Of a DNA stretch of 55,256 nucleotides, positions 9,449-17,608 are shown piece by piece. Origin of the DNA: a virus; IMG/VR virus record IMGVR_UViG_3300036398_002476, positions 1 through 55,256 of that record, one strand, 5' to 3'. The translations under genes were made by a program, and so were the position numbers. Positions within the stretch are counted from its first letter, which is position 1. Every line of letters begins with the position of its first letter. The notes under the pieces were generated by a model, which worked only from the letters and a program-made list of their open reading frames with translations, was not told where the DNA came from and made no database searches.

Positions 9449-10539
9449 CTTAAAGAATAAAGTTTTGAAACTCTCTTTAACATATTATTAGCCGTGAATT
9501 TAAACTTTCTTTCAAAGTATTCAAAAAACTTCTTTGGGTCTTTTCTAACGGCCAATGGTATTGCGTCAATCTTCGATGGACTAACACCATTCGCAACCGT
9601 ATGTTCAACAATCTTTTCCAAAATATCATTCCATTCAAAAATCCATTCATAAGCCTTCTCAACCGCCACCTCTTTAAATATCATATCTTGGAGACTATTA
9701 ATCTTTTTTAATGATTCAAATAAATCATCCGCTGAGAAATCTCTTAATTCTTTAATCTCTTTAAAAACCGATGTACCCCTTAAAGCTTCAATGAAATCTT
9801 CATAACTATCAATTTTAGTCCTTCTTAAAATATGTGACACCTGTGGAATACGAGCGTCTTGCTCAAAGTTCAAAGTCAAATAAATCAAATGTAAAAAATT
9901 ATTCCATTCAGGTAAGAACTCACTTTTAATAGCGTTAACCAATACATTTGTTGCCTGTCCCTTACCAAATCCTATCTGACCCTTATTAGTATATCTCTTA
10001 TACAACTGATAAGCATGTAATAACTCATGTGAAATAACTGACTCCAACGTTGGAGATAACAATTCCAGATTATCCCACGTTTCCTCATCCATTCTAATAT
10101 GGAAATCAAACATACTAATATCAAACACATCACCACTCTTGAAGTCAGCAGCATCAAAACTATGTGACGCATCAACATTAAGATTACTTTTATAAACCGC
10201 CTGTAAAACACCCTCTTCAAAGATTTCAAACTTAATATCAATAGGGTTTTTATACATCGGAAACTTACCCCACTCCTGTTCATCAAAGCTTTGAGTTTCC
10301 TTAACCATGTTCCAAGATTTATCACCGTCAATTTCAATCTCACCCCTACGCATAACACTTTCACCAATGGTTTTAACATCAATCTCAACCTCCTCTAATG
10401 GTTCATTGGATGACTTGAAAGAATAGAGCAGTTTTTTAACGACCTCAGCAAATACCGAAGTCATCATTTCAATATCAGAAGGAACACCTACAGCTTCACG
10501 AAGTAGGTTTCTTATTTTCAGTTTGTTTGATACGGACAT
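9445..10539 (-). CDS. Leader-tagged HExxH metallopeptidase-like protein
   Basis: 364 aa from ATG 10539 (a TTG 9 nt upstream is less likely). The N-terminus MSVSNKLKIRNLLREAV has an (I/L)xE site (LRE). The zinc signature HELLH is in VISHELLHAYQLYKRY (about residues 171-175) and a candidate third ligand Glu follows about 51 residues later in NFEQDA. The same HExxH-(about 51)-E layout occurs in the 30072-31121 protein, so the two are paralogues. A capsid-packaged peptidase is inferred, not shown. Confidence 0.65.
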   Translation of the reverse strand: MSVSNKLKIRNLLREAVGVPSDIEMMTSVFAEVVKKLLYSFKSSNEPLEEVEIDVKTIGESVMRRGEIEIDGDKSWNMVKETQSFDEQEWGKFPMYKNPIDIKFEIFEEGVLQAVYKSNLNVDASHSFDAADFKSGDVFDISMFDFHIRMDEETWDNLELLSPTLESVISHELLHAYQLYKRYTNKGQIGFGKGQATNVLVNAIKSEFLPEWNNFLHLIYLTLNFEQDARIPQVSHILRRTKIDSYEDFIEALRGTSVFKEIKELRDFSADDLFESLKKINSLQDMIFKEVAVEKAYEWIFEWNDILEKIVEHTVANGVSPSKIDAIPLAVRKDPKKFFEYFERKFKFTANNMLKRVSKLYSLR

Positions 10540-10642
10540 TTTTCTCAAATAATTCTTTATTCCTTTCGTATAAAGATAAATCAGTAGAAAACATCAGTTT
10601 CTTAATCTGTTCCTCTGTAAAACCTTCAAATGGATTTTTCAT
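10496..10642 (-). CDS. Small protein with FTEEQ motif
   Basis: 48 aa from ATG 10642, beginning MKNPFEGFTEEQIKKLMF. The 3' end overlaps the next gene by about 44 nt. A TATTTATC box (sense ATATTTATCATTATA) lies about 17 nt upstream, so it probably heads the transcript that includes the metallopeptidase-like gene. Function unknown. Confidence 0.4.
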   Translation of the reverse strand: MKNPFEGFTEEQIKKLMFSTDLSLYERNKELFEKNVRIKQTENKKPTS

Positions 10643-10673
10643 AATACGAATATAATGATAAATATTAATAAAA

Positions 10674-10704
10674 CCAAAAAACCCCCTAAATAAATTAGAG
10701 GGTC
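10674..10704 (-). terminator. Terminator after tRNA-Leu
   Basis: Sense-strand CCCTCTAA/TTTAGGGGG stem followed by six T, immediately after the 3' end of tRNA-Leu(TAA). Confidence 0.8.
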
Positions 10705-10711
10705 TTTTTAG

Positions 10712-10796
10712 TAGTCGGAGCGGGAATCGAACCCGCACGGACGTAATGTCCACAAGATTTTAAGTCTTGCGTGTCTACCTGTTCCACCATCCAACC
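10712..10796 (-). tRNA. tRNA-Leu(TAA)
   Basis: 85-nt class II cloverleaf. Anticodon arm CAAGA-CTTAAAA-TCTTG gives anticodon TAA; long variable arm; T arm GCGGG-TTCGATT-CCCGC; discriminator A. Confidence 0.93.
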
Positions 10797-10802
10797 AACA
10801 AG

Positions 10803-10876
10803 TGCGCCCTACAGGAATCGAACCTGTCACCCACTGATTATGAGTCAGTTGCTCTAACCGAATGAGCTAAGGGCGC
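10803..10876 (-). tRNA. tRNA-Met(CAT), elongator type
   Basis: 74 nt; acceptor GCGCCCT/AGGGCGC, anticodon arm ACTGA-CTCATAA-TCAGT, T arm ACAGG-TTCGATT-CCTGT, discriminator A. The body resembles bacterial elongator Met; tRNA-Ile2 (lysidine) cannot be excluded. Confidence 0.9.
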
Positions 10877-10877
10877 T

Positions 10878-11216
10878 TTACTTCCAAAACAACTGAACCA
10901 TCAGTATCAAAAAACTCAAACCTAAACACACTCCCGTTTTAACCGTTATAGGTTCACCAAACAATGTAATAGATAAGATTGTAAACATAATTGTTCCCAA
11001 CACAAATCCTATCAACCTTGATGGCCACAACTGTCCGTTGAAGTGCTCAACCATCAAACCAACTGATGTCATAAATAAAATTGAAATCGGAATACCCATT
11101 AGTACGACCAACCATTGGTTGTTTTTCATCCAATCATACTTCCATCTTCCTTGTAGTTGTAAGAAGGTTAGTACTTGAGCAAGTAACCCCACTAACATTC
11201 CTAAAATCAATTTCAT
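10878..11216 (-). CDS. Four-helix membrane protein, drug/metabolite-transporter-like
   Basis: 112 aa from ATG 11216. Four hydrophobic segments (about 2-16, 34-52, 66-84, 93-110). Length and the end FGEPITVKTGVCLGLSFLIL recall a half-size EamA/SMR-type protein, but no substrate can be named. It ends 2 nt before the tRNA-Met gene. A TATATTTG box lies 3 nt upstream of the ATG. Confidence 0.6.
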   Translation of the reverse strand: MKLILGMLVGLLAQVLTFLQLQGRWKYDWMKNNQWLVVLMGIPISILFMTSVGLMVEHFNGQLWPSRLIGFVLGTIMFTILSITLFGEPITVKTGVCLGLSFLILMVQLFWK

Positions 11217-11219
11217 TAA

Positions 11220-11227
11220 CAAATATA
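11220..11227 (-). promoter_or_regulatory. TATATTTG -7 box
   Basis: Bacteroidota-type TAnnTTTG box with 3 nt to the ATG at 11216, predicting a leaderless mRNA. Confidence 0.55.
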
Positions 11228-11251
11228 GGATGAAATTTTTAGATAATCAAA

Positions 11252-11806
11252 TTATCTTGGTTGTCTAAAGGAAAGATTATACTCATCTAAATCAACGGAA
11301 CCTCTAAGTTCATCTTGTAACTCATTTTTAAAATTTGTATAATCGGCAAATTGTTCCTTTGTTAAATTAGTAAATAAGATTTTTAGTTCAGGATTGCTGT
11401 CTCTATCCCAACTAAATTCTGTATTAGGATAGTTTGTTCTCTTAATTGCCTCTTCAATTTTATCATTGATATCTGATAGGTAATCATAATTAATGAACTC
11501 ATCATAAACTTTATAATATTCTTTTGGTAAACCTGTTGAATTAAAAAACTCATTAAATACACCTTCAAACTTTCTTGACCAATCATATGTAAACCTTGGG
11601 ATTCCAGTTAATTTTTTTGTTGAGGGTCTAAAAAACTTGGTGTATTCTTCATCATATTGTCCACTGTTTTTATCAGTCTTGGCAACATCAGTATAAACCT
11701 TCAATGCTCGTCTATTATCAAAATCAACAAACTCATATTTAACATCCTTTGGGATGTTCATTTTAGTTTTTAAAAAACTACTCAATATTTGTTCTTTCTT
11801 TGTCAT
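11252..11806 (-). CDS. Hypothetical phage protein
   Basis: 184 aa from ATG 11806, chosen because a TATTTATA box lies 6 nt upstream and an earlier in-frame start would overlap it. Begins MTKKEQILSSFLKTKMN, then acidic/aromatic sequence without a recognised domain. Confidence 0.55.
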   Translation of the reverse strand: MTKKEQILSSFLKTKMNIPKDVKYEFVDFDNRRALKVYTDVAKTDKNSGQYDEEYTKFFRPSTKKLTGIPRFTYDWSRKFEGVFNEFFNSTGLPKEYYKVYDEFINYDYLSDINDKIEEAIKRTNYPNTEFSWDRDSNPELKILFTNLTKEQFADYTNFKNELQDELRGSVDLDEYNLSFRQPR

Positions 11807-11834
11807 ATAATTTATAAATACAAATATAAACAAA

Positions 11835-11860
11835 AAACCCCATCATTTACGACAGGGTTT
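11835..11860 (-). terminator. Terminator after the DoxX-like gene
   Basis: Sense AAACCCTGTCG...GATGGGGTTTTTT hairpin with T run, between the DoxX-like gene and the 11252-11806 gene. Confidence 0.75.
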
Positions 11861-11879
11861 AATAATTTTTGTTTTAAGA

Positions 11880-12233
11880 TTACTTGGTATAAGTTCTCAA
11901 ACAATGTGCGGTCCAAGCTAAACAACCAAGAACCACTGGAACCAAGAAACCTGAACCACCCATAAGGGCTAAGTGAAGAGCAACTGCTCCTGACATTACT
12001 GAAGACAAGATAACTGCTCCGTAAATTGATGTTCTTGGAATACAAAGAGCTACAACACCGGCAACTTCCATCACACCAACAAGTGCCATGTAAGGTAGTA
12101 AGTTCATTGCGGTGAAATTAGTGACTTGTTGTTCAGCACTAACAATTTTTGTTAGTCCGCTCATTCCAAGCATAAAGGTAACGATTGCAGTTAACAACCA
12201 TCCCAAATTTTTAAGTGTAAGATATTTTTTCAT
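11880..12233 (-). CDS. DoxX-like four-helix membrane protein
   Basis: 117 aa, four membrane helices (about 9-27, 47-66, 70-88, 94-113). Size and topology fit the DoxX/DoxD family of small membrane proteins linked in bacteria to quinone or redox functions. The motif MLGMSGLTKI near the first helix is family-like. It has its own promoter and terminator, so it is a single-gene unit. Confidence 0.65.
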   Translation of the reverse strand: MKKYLTLKNLGWLLTAIVTFMLGMSGLTKIVSAEQQVTNFTAMNLLPYMALVGVMEVAGVVALCIPRTSIYGAVILSSVMSGAVALHLALMGGSGFLVPVVLGCLAWTAHCLRTYTK

Positions 12234-12237
12234 ATTC

Positions 12238-12268
12238 CAATTATAGAATATTAACTTTGGATTGTCAA
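12238..12268 (-). promoter_or_regulatory. Promoter TTGACA-N17-TATAATTG
   Basis: -33 TTGACA (12263-12268) and a -7 box TATAATTG (12238-12245), a near match to TAnnTTTG, spaced 17 nt. The box ends 4 nt before the DoxX-like ATG (12233). Confidence 0.7.
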
Positions 12269-12640
12269 TTATTTTTTATAAGGAATTGTTTTAGTCCATT
12301 TTAACCTATACTGACCATTAACTTTGTCAAATGGTTCAAAACTAAATCTAAAATCACCTATGTTAGCATACACTGGATAAATTGGGAACTCATAATCTTG
12401 TTTAACATGGAACGCATTTATACCAACCTTACTTTTGTTTAACTTTTCTAAAAAAGTTTTAGGTGTTTCTTTATTTAGTAAATTAATACCCATCTTTTTA
12501 GCGTCCTGAATAATATTATTATCAATATTAATTTCAGCATTTTTAGGAATTGCTACAGGACCATCCTTTGTTTGTTCGGTAATAACTCTTTTTATAATTC
12601 TAACCAAATCACTCTCAGTTAAGTTAATAATTTTTTTCAT
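12269..12640 (-). CDS. Leader-tagged small protein
   Basis: 123 aa. Leader MKKIINLTESDLVRIIKRVI continues TEQ, giving an ITE site at residues 20-22. The rest is basic/aromatic, without a recognised domain. First in a run of three adjacent minus-strand genes with related leaders. A TATTTATA box lies exactly 4 nt before the ATG. Confidence 0.6.
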   Translation of the reverse strand: MKKIINLTESDLVRIIKRVITEQTKDGPVAIPKNAEINIDNNIIQDAKKMGINLLNKETPKTFLEKLNKSKVGINAFHVKQDYEFPIYPVYANIGDFRFSFEPFDKVNGQYRLKWTKTIPYKK

Positions 12641-12644
12641 ACCT

Positions 12645-12652
12645 TATAAATA
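12645..12652 (-). promoter_or_regulatory. TATTTATA box, putative phage-type promoter
   Basis: Sense TATTTATA, 4 nt from the ATG at 12640. Confidence 0.5.
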
Positions 12653-12655
12653 GAT

Positions 12656-12985
12656 TTAATCAGAAAATTTAAAAGGATACTTTTTCATCAAAATATTAGG
12701 ATTAATTTCAGATATATCGACACCAAGTGTGTTTTCAACCCAAATACCTATATTATCTTTTGATACAGTTTTATCAATAGTGAAAAAATCACATATCTCC
12801 CTAATCAAATCAGGTGAAATAAAACAATAATGTTTAGTGATATCAAATACAATTTCAGAATACGTATCATTTTCTGAATTTAAAAAATATATATAACCGT
12901 CTTTTTCAATTTGAATGAAGTCCTGGTTATCCAAATATTTAAAGATGACTCTGTCTAATTGTGATTCTGTGATTATATATTTCAT
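12656..12985 (-). CDS. Leader-tagged small protein
   Basis: 109 aa. Starts MKYIITESQLDRVIFKYL, with the I-I-T-E-(E/S)-Q-L pattern shared by several unrelated genes here. The body is acidic and aromatic with no recognised domain. It begins 10 nt after the stop of the next upstream gene. Confidence 0.6.
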   Translation of the reverse strand: MKYIITESQLDRVIFKYLDNQDFIQIEKDGYIYFLNSENDTYSEIVFDITKHYCFISPDLIREICDFFTIDKTVSKDNIGIWVENTLGVDISEINPNILMKKYPFKFSD

Positions 12986-12994
12986 TTATAATAC

Positions 12995-13894
12995 TTACTC
13001 AGGTTCGTCACTCTTGGGGCTCTTATAACCAATTTTTTCAAATGGTTCTCTATTTTCTTTTTTAGCACTATAAAATAACTCATACATCATATTGAGTAAC
13101 CTTGTCTCCCCAATAAGTTTTAATAACTTACTACTAACAATAATACTTCTGTTTAAAACAAGTTTTCTTGTGTTTTTCTTGGTTAAGTATCTTTCATAGA
13201 TACTATCAGTTACAATTTCAATTACTTTACTTTTTGGTAATCCATCTTCAATCAATAAAACAGTATCATTATACACCACAGCGTTAACATCCGGCATTTC
13301 TAATAATCGTCTAAAAACTTCCTGAACCGCATTAGTTGCATTTTCAGCTGATTGTATAAATCCAAGTTTATGAAGAAGTGACCTGTAAATTTTAACACCG
13401 AGATTATACCCAAGTAATGATTTAGGTAGTCCTACCGGGAAGTGAGTTCTATTTCTTGGCTGGTCAGTGTACATGTAAATCCATATTGTTTCTATAAACT
13501 CCCTGTAATCAGCAGCCATTTGAGCAATCTTACTAAGAGGATTTAATCCGTTTGTATAACCATTCTTATTTAATTCTTCATACAACTCAGTCATCTCTTT
13601 CATTTTATTAGTTATGTTTTTTGGTAACATAACATAAAAAAACTTATTTGGTTCATAAAAATTGATGTCTTCCCATTTAAGATTTCGGAGTTCACTATCA
13701 ATTTCGGAGTAAAGGTTATTACATTTTTTAACCATCTTCTTTAACTCACTTCTTGATTCTTCACTCTTTTCTTTATCTATAAGAGATTTGACAAGATAGT
13801 TCTTTGGCTGGGAAGCTCGTAGCTTACCCATACTGAGACCCATCTCTTTAACTTCTGTTTCTTCTCTTATGATTTTTTTGATTAAATCCCTCAT
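12995..13894 (-). CDS. Leader-tagged protein, function unknown
   Basis: 299 aa. Leader MRDLIKKIIREETEVKEMG has an IRE site at residues 8-10. A long helical body follows, with no enzyme motif recognised. A TATTTATT box sits exactly 4 nt before the ATG and diverges from the plus-strand gene at 13987. Confidence 0.6.
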   Translation of the reverse strand: MRDLIKKIIREETEVKEMGLSMGKLRASQPKNYLVKSLIDKEKSEESRSELKKMVKKCNNLYSEIDSELRNLKWEDINFYEPNKFFYVMLPKNITNKMKEMTELYEELNKNGYTNGLNPLSKIAQMAADYREFIETIWIYMYTDQPRNRTHFPVGLPKSLLGYNLGVKIYRSLLHKLGFIQSAENATNAVQEVFRRLLEMPDVNAVVYNDTVLLIEDGLPKSKVIEIVTDSIYERYLTKKNTRKLVLNRSIIVSSKLLKLIGETRLLNMMYELFYSAKKENREPFEKIGYKSPKSDEPE

Positions 13895-13898
13895 ACCA

Positions 13899-13906
13899 AA
13901 TAAATA
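13899..13906 (-). promoter_or_regulatory. TATTTATT box, putative phage-type promoter
   Basis: Sense TATTTATT, 4 nt from the ATG at 13894. Confidence 0.5.
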
Positions 13907-13986
13907 TCACATTGTTTTTCTTTTTTTAAAGTATTAGAACATGTAATTTTTTGTATATTAGCCCAAATAAAATATTTATTGACAGA

Positions 13987-14730
13987 ATGAAAAAAGAAAT
14001 TATTACTGAAACTCGTAGAATCAAAGAGATTATGGGGGTTAATACTGAAAATATGATTAATGAATCAATATATGTAAACGAACCCAATTTAACCGATGAA
14101 CAAAAATCAAAGATTGATAAGTTTATATCCGACTTAGAAGAAAAATGTTTGGAACATAATATAACATTATTCACCCCAAACACACTCGGAGTTCAATATC
14201 CAGGTGAAAATATTCAAACAAACGGATATTTTGACCCAGATAGACGAGTTCTTGCTTGCGCAACAGGAAAAGAACTTAATAAATGGTTACTTATTTTACT
14301 TCACGAAGCATCACATATGGACCAATTCATTGAAAATGACCCATTGTTCAATTCTTTATTAGGTTTAGAGGAAACTTTTAAATGGATTGAGGGCTCAGAT
14401 GATATTGACATTAATAAGATTGATGAAGAAATTAAATCAGGTATTGCCGTTGAGGTGGATTGTGAGAAAAGAACCGTCGAAAAGATTAAAAAATATGATT
14501 TAGAATTTGTTGCAAATTCTGAGGTATACACTCAAAAGTCAAACGCTTATGTACTGTCCTACCTATGGATGAGACAAAAAAGAAAATGGTACAAGATTGG
14601 TTTTGAACCGTACAATATTGAGTCAGTTTACACAAAGATGCCAAAAACATTTGATATTGATTACACAAAATTAACTGATGATGTCTTTGACGCATTTGAA
14701 CATTTACAACTTTTATCAAATCAAGAATAA
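13987..14730 (+). CDS. Leader-tagged HExxH metallopeptidase-like protein
   Basis: 247 aa from ATG 13987, chosen over an upstream in-frame ATG because this start gives the leader MKKEIITETRRIKEIMG and lies just after an ATATTTATT box. (I/L)xE sites occur at IITE and NMINES (about residue 26). The zinc signature HEASH is at about 106-110 in LLILLHEASHMDQF, with a later AVEVDCEKRTVE that can supply a third ligand. The fold looks different from the other two HExxH proteins. The enzyme role is inferred. Confidence 0.65.
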   Translation: MKKEIITETRRIKEIMGVNTENMINESIYVNEPNLTDEQKSKIDKFISDLEEKCLEHNITLFTPNTLGVQYPGENIQTNGYFDPDRRVLACATGKELNKWLLILLHEASHMDQFIENDPLFNSLLGLEETFKWIEGSDDIDINKIDEEIKSGIAVEVDCEKRTVEKIKKYDLEFVANSEVYTQKSNAYVLSYLWMRQKRKWYKIGFEPYNIESVYTKMPKTFDIDYTKLTDDVFDAFEHLQLLSNQE

Positions 14731-14736
14731 TAAAAA

Positions 14737-14758
14737 ACCCCTCACATCGGAGGGGCTT
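14737..14758. terminator. Bidirectional terminator between convergent genes
   Basis: CCCCTC-acatcg-GAGGGG stem with A-rich and T-rich flanks, between the ends of the 13987-14730 and 14782-15807 genes. Confidence 0.75.
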
Positions 14759-14781
14759 TAAGAAACCTTGTTGATATTTTT

Positions 14782-15807
14782 TTAGTCAATGATAATAGCT
14801 CTCAACGAGTAGGATGTCAATGAATCTGATTTTATGTAAATTAGTTTATTTTCATTTCTCTTTAAGAAATTATCTAAAGTGTCATTATATGTTAACATAA
14901 CATAATGTTTACCATCAATACTTACTTTAGTGTCCATAGTATAATGAATTTCAGTTTTGGTTCTAACCATTTGTTTACCACATTGAGGACAGAATTTCCA
15001 AGATGATTTCTTTATCTTGGTTCCACAATTTGAACAATGTGTAATATTCACTTCTGTTGCAGTCAATGGTTTTTCAGACAAAGGTAATATTCTCCATGTT
15101 GAATAGTGTGATGGGAATGAATTAAAATTCATAACAACTGATTCAAACTCTTGTTTTGAGTCTGAACTTTTCTCAATTCTACCAGTCTCTTTGAACCTGT
15201 CGGTTTGTAATGATTTTTTTAAGTTTTGTGAACTGTTCGTATTATACGAATCGTTGGTATAAAAAGCGTTTGAGTCACCTGCGAAAGTATTACTGTTAGA
15301 TGTTAAACTAACATTTGTGTTATAATACTTAGCGTTTTGACCCCAATTTATACTATACGTACCTGTGGTTATAGTGTTTATATCACCATGCCATTTATCA
15401 TTAGTCCAAGTACTATTAGCGCTACCCGCCAACGTCATAATTGGGTTAGTCAAATAAACACTCTCATCATAGAATTCAACGACAACCTCACCATTGTTTT
15501 GGATGGCTTCTTGGACTTCCGTTGATGATGAGTTAACCTCATATACATCAAATTTGAACTTCTTAGCTTCGTTCAAATATCTTTCCAAGAATACTCTTTG
15601 ACCAGGTTTGATAATAATACCACCACCTGATAGGTAATTCCCATTGATTTTTATTTTTGCTAAAACTGAAATTGATTTTGGGTTGAAGATTTCTACCTCA
15701 AATTCTTCCCCGTTGTTAAGATAAACGTTTGAGCCGTTTTGTTTTAATCTTTGTTTCCCTGTCGTAATATAAGCGGACGGAAACTTCTTGAGTTTTGTGT
15801 AATACAT
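14782..15807 (-). CDS. Zinc-ribbon protein of phage-structural type
   Basis: 341 aa. The N-terminal third is beta-rich (NNGEEFEVEIFNPKSISVLA, IIIKPGQRVFLERYL), the middle is Ser/Thr/Asn-rich low complexity, and a zinc ribbon near residues 257-279 has CSNCGTKI...CPQCGKQM. No signal peptide. The mix suggests a virion-surface or assembly protein, but the function is unknown. An AAGGAAAAAA purine run precedes the start. Confidence 0.6.
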   Translation of the reverse strand: MYYTKLKKFPSAYITTGKQRLKQNGSNVYLNNGEEFEVEIFNPKSISVLAKIKINGNYLSGGGIIIKPGQRVFLERYLNEAKKFKFDVYEVNSSSTEVQEAIQNNGEVVVEFYDESVYLTNPIMTLAGSANSTWTNDKWHGDINTITTGTYSINWGQNAKYYNTNVSLTSNSNTFAGDSNAFYTNDSYNTNSSQNLKKSLQTDRFKETGRIEKSSDSKQEFESVVMNFNSFPSHYSTWRILPLSEKPLTATEVNITHCSNCGTKIKKSSWKFCPQCGKQMVRTKTEIHYTMDTKVSIDGKHYVMLTYNDTLDNFLKRNENKLIYIKSDSLTSYSLRAIIID

Positions 15808-15950
15808 TTTTTTCCTTATTTTATTTTTTATGTTTATTGAACCCCACTTTGTTGGTATTTCTCCAACTCAACTGTCTCATCGGACAGGTGGACCTCATCA
15901 ACAAGGTTTCATTAATAACTATAAGGTAATTTGTTTTTTTGTAAATAAAA

Positions 15951-15971
15951 AACCCCACTCAAGGTGGGGTT
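15951..15971. terminator. Hairpin terminator
   Basis: AACCCCAC-tcaag-GTGGGGTT stem; on the minus strand it ends the 24-aa gene at 15984. Confidence 0.75.
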
Positions 15972-15983
15972 TAAGATTGTCGG

Positions 15984-16058
15984 TTATAATTCACACCAAC
16001 CAAGACATACCTTACCAAAGGTAATCTTTTGAACTAATTTGCAAATATATTTCTTCAT
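15984..16058 (-). CDS. Candidate 24-aa cysteine-containing peptide
   Basis: ATG 16058 opens a 24-aa frame, MKKYICKLVQKITFGKVCLG then WCEL. It has an ATATTTATAAAG box just upstream and lies between two hairpin terminators, so it forms a complete transcription unit. Three Cys and a hydrophobic middle. Too short to prove coding; the segment could instead be a small RNA. Confidence 0.4.
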   Translation of the reverse strand: MKKYICKLVQKITFGKVCLGWCEL

Positions 16059-16085
16059 ACTTTATAAATATTATATTAATATAAA

Positions 16086-16112
16086 AACCCCACTCTTTTG
16101 GAGATGGGGTTT
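16086..16112 (-). terminator. Terminator after tRNA-Tyr region
   Basis: AACCCCATCTCCAAAAGAGTGGGGTT-type stem followed by T on the minus strand. The 60 nt between it and tRNA-Tyr also hold a CTCG...CGAG hairpin (near 16122-16136). Confidence 0.65.
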
Positions 16113-16171
16113 AACAAACTCGGGCCCAGCGAGCCAATATTTCAGGAAGCGCCCTTTTTAAAGTTGGTTTG

Positions 16172-16254
16172 TGGGAGTAGAAGGACTCGAACCTACGAAA
16201 CCAAAATGGTGAAACATTTACAGTGTTTTGCAATTGCCTCTATGCGATACTCCC
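16172..16254 (-). tRNA. tRNA-Tyr(GTA)
   Basis: 83-nt class II tRNA: acceptor GGGAGTA/TACTCCC, anticodon arm AAACA-CTGTAAA-TGTTT, long variable region as usual for bacterial Tyr, discriminator A. The T stem has one T-T mismatch. Confidence 0.88.
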
Positions 16255-16267
16255 CTTAATTCTTTTA

Positions 16268-16298
16268 CAAAGATACTATAAATATTTAAAAAAACAAG
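16268..16298 (-). promoter_or_regulatory. Promoter of tRNA-Tyr
   Basis: TATCTTTG box (16268-16275) with a CTTGTT -33 element 17 nt upstream; it reads into tRNA-Tyr. Confidence 0.65.
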
Positions 16299-16361
16299 AA
16301 AAAAATGATTAGGACAACTAACTTTTGATAAGAGTTCGTATATTTATAATAAAAGAGCATT

Positions 16362-17261
16362 ATGGAATGTAAAACTTGTGGTAAAGAAATTAAAGGTAAT
16401 GGGGCACTAGTGGTTCATCAAACTACTTGTGAGTATGTTTATAATGTAAAAGAAGAGATTAAAAAATTATATGTTGATGAATTGTGGTCAATTAAAAGAA
16501 TTAAAGACAAATATAATTTAGGGTCACAAACGATTACAGACATATTAGGAGATAATTTGAGGACCGCAAGTGAGTCAAATAAGATTGCACGTAAATTATT
16601 TCCAGAATCATTTATACACTCTGATGAAACAAAACAAAAAATCAGAGAAAAGAGAATTAAGTTTATGAAAGAAAACCCTGAACAAACTGCTTGGAGGACT
16701 AAGAATCTATCTTACCCTGAAAAACTATTTTTGGAAAAGGTATATGATTTATGTTTAGATAAAAAATATTCAATAGTTAGGGAGTATTCCGTATTTCCTT
16801 TCTTTATAGATTTTGCATTTGTTAATGAAAAGGTCGCAGTTGAAATTGATGGGTCCCAACATTTATTGCCTGAAAGAAAAGAAAGAGACGATAAAAAAGA
16901 TGAGTTATTAAAAAAAGATGGTTGGTTTATCTTACGTGTTAGTGAAAACGAAGTTAAAACAAATATTAACTCAGTATTTAACACAATAATCTCAATAATT
17001 AATGATAGACCAAAAATACAATCTATGAAACTTGGGGTAGTGAAGTTTCCAAAGAAAAGACAGATGAAAGAAAGAGAATCTTGTGGTTTAACAAAAGGTG
17101 AAATTGAAAGGTCTATTAAACAAAGAAGAGTTACTCGTCCCCCATATCAAGAATTAATTAATTTAATTAAAACAAATGGATATAGTAAGACCGGAAAAAT
17201 GTTTGGTGTTTCTGACAACTCAATCCGAAAGTGGATTAAATCTTATGAAAAAGATTTGTAG
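16362..17261 (+). CDS. Homing-type endonuclease (Vsr/DUF559-like fold) with zinc finger and HTH
   Basis: 299 aa. N-terminal zinc finger (CKTCGK...H...C, residues 3-24), an HTH-like segment (about 38-70), the nuclease core (about 118-205) with FFIDFAFVNEKVAVEIDGSQ then an E/R/D helix and DGWFILRVSENEV, as in Vsr-like/DUF559 nucleases, and a C-terminal HTH (about 260-299). Stand-alone plus-strand gene flanked by tRNAs, typical of a mobile endonuclease. The ATATTTATAATAAAAG box lies just upstream. Confidence 0.82.
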   Translation: MECKTCGKEIKGNGALVVHQTTCEYVYNVKEEIKKLYVDELWSIKRIKDKYNLGSQTITDILGDNLRTASESNKIARKLFPESFIHSDETKQKIREKRIKFMKENPEQTAWRTKNLSYPEKLFLEKVYDLCLDKKYSIVREYSVFPFFIDFAFVNEKVAVEIDGSQHLLPERKERDDKKDELLKKDGWFILRVSENEVKTNINSVFNTIISIINDRPKIQSMKLGVVKFPKKRQMKERESCGLTKGEIERSIKQRRVTRPPYQELINLIKTNGYSKTGKMFGVSDNSIRKWIKSYEKDL

Positions 17262-17449
17262 CCCGTGGCGGTAACGCTCCGCCGTCTCTGCCGTGAAAGG
17301 GCAGTGTACTTACTTCTATACGAACGGGCCAAATAAAAAAGATAGCTTATAGTGTCCACATTATACCATTATAAGAAGTAACGACCAGTTAAGTTGTGAT
17401 TCTTACTTTACGTTGCCTGCAACAGGTGTAACTTACTTCTATCCTTTAG
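17262..17449 (-). ncRNA. Structured non-coding segment with three-way-junction RNA
   Basis: No gene in this 188-nt stretch downstream of a tRNA. On the minus strand 17262-17331 folds as GCCCGT/ACGGGC enclosing CTGCC-7 nt-GGCAG and GGCGG-7 nt-CCGCC. The strings ATAGAAGTAAGTACAC and ATAGAAGTAAGTTACAC occur once in this element and once in the adjacent 17340-17449 segment. GC content of the stems is far above the surroundings. Family not recognised. Confidence 0.5.
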
Positions 17450-17524
17450 AAGCAGGAGCAAGATTCGAACTTGCGACCTTGACCTTATGAGAGTCACGAG
17501 ATAGACCATCTTCTCCATCCTGCT
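17450..17524 (-). tRNA. tRNA with CAT anticodon (Ile2 or Met)
   Basis: 75 nt; acceptor AGCAGGA/TCCTGCT, D stem GAGA/TCTC, anticodon arm TGACT-CTCATAA-GGTCA, T arm GCAAG-TTCGAAT-CTTGC, discriminator T. The body differs from the tRNA-Met at 10803, so one of the pair may be lysidine-type Ile2. Confidence 0.85.
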
Positions 17525-17569
17525 TTATAATATTTCAATTTAACATTCAGTCGTTCCTGAATTGTTTGA

Positions 17570-17600
17570 CAAATGTAAGTAATAAATACTCTCGTGTCAA
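17570..17600 (-). promoter_or_regulatory. Promoter TTGACA-N17-TACATTTG
   Basis: Both elements match the Bacteroidota consensus with 17-nt spacing; it reads into the CAT tRNA and the structured RNA after it. Confidence 0.8.
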
Positions 17601-17608
17601 GAAAAATC

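Noticed and set aside
15830-16024. Plus-strand frame of 64 codons
   Set aside because: It runs through the hairpin terminator at 15951-15971 and into the opposite small transcription unit; the residue pattern is not protein-like.
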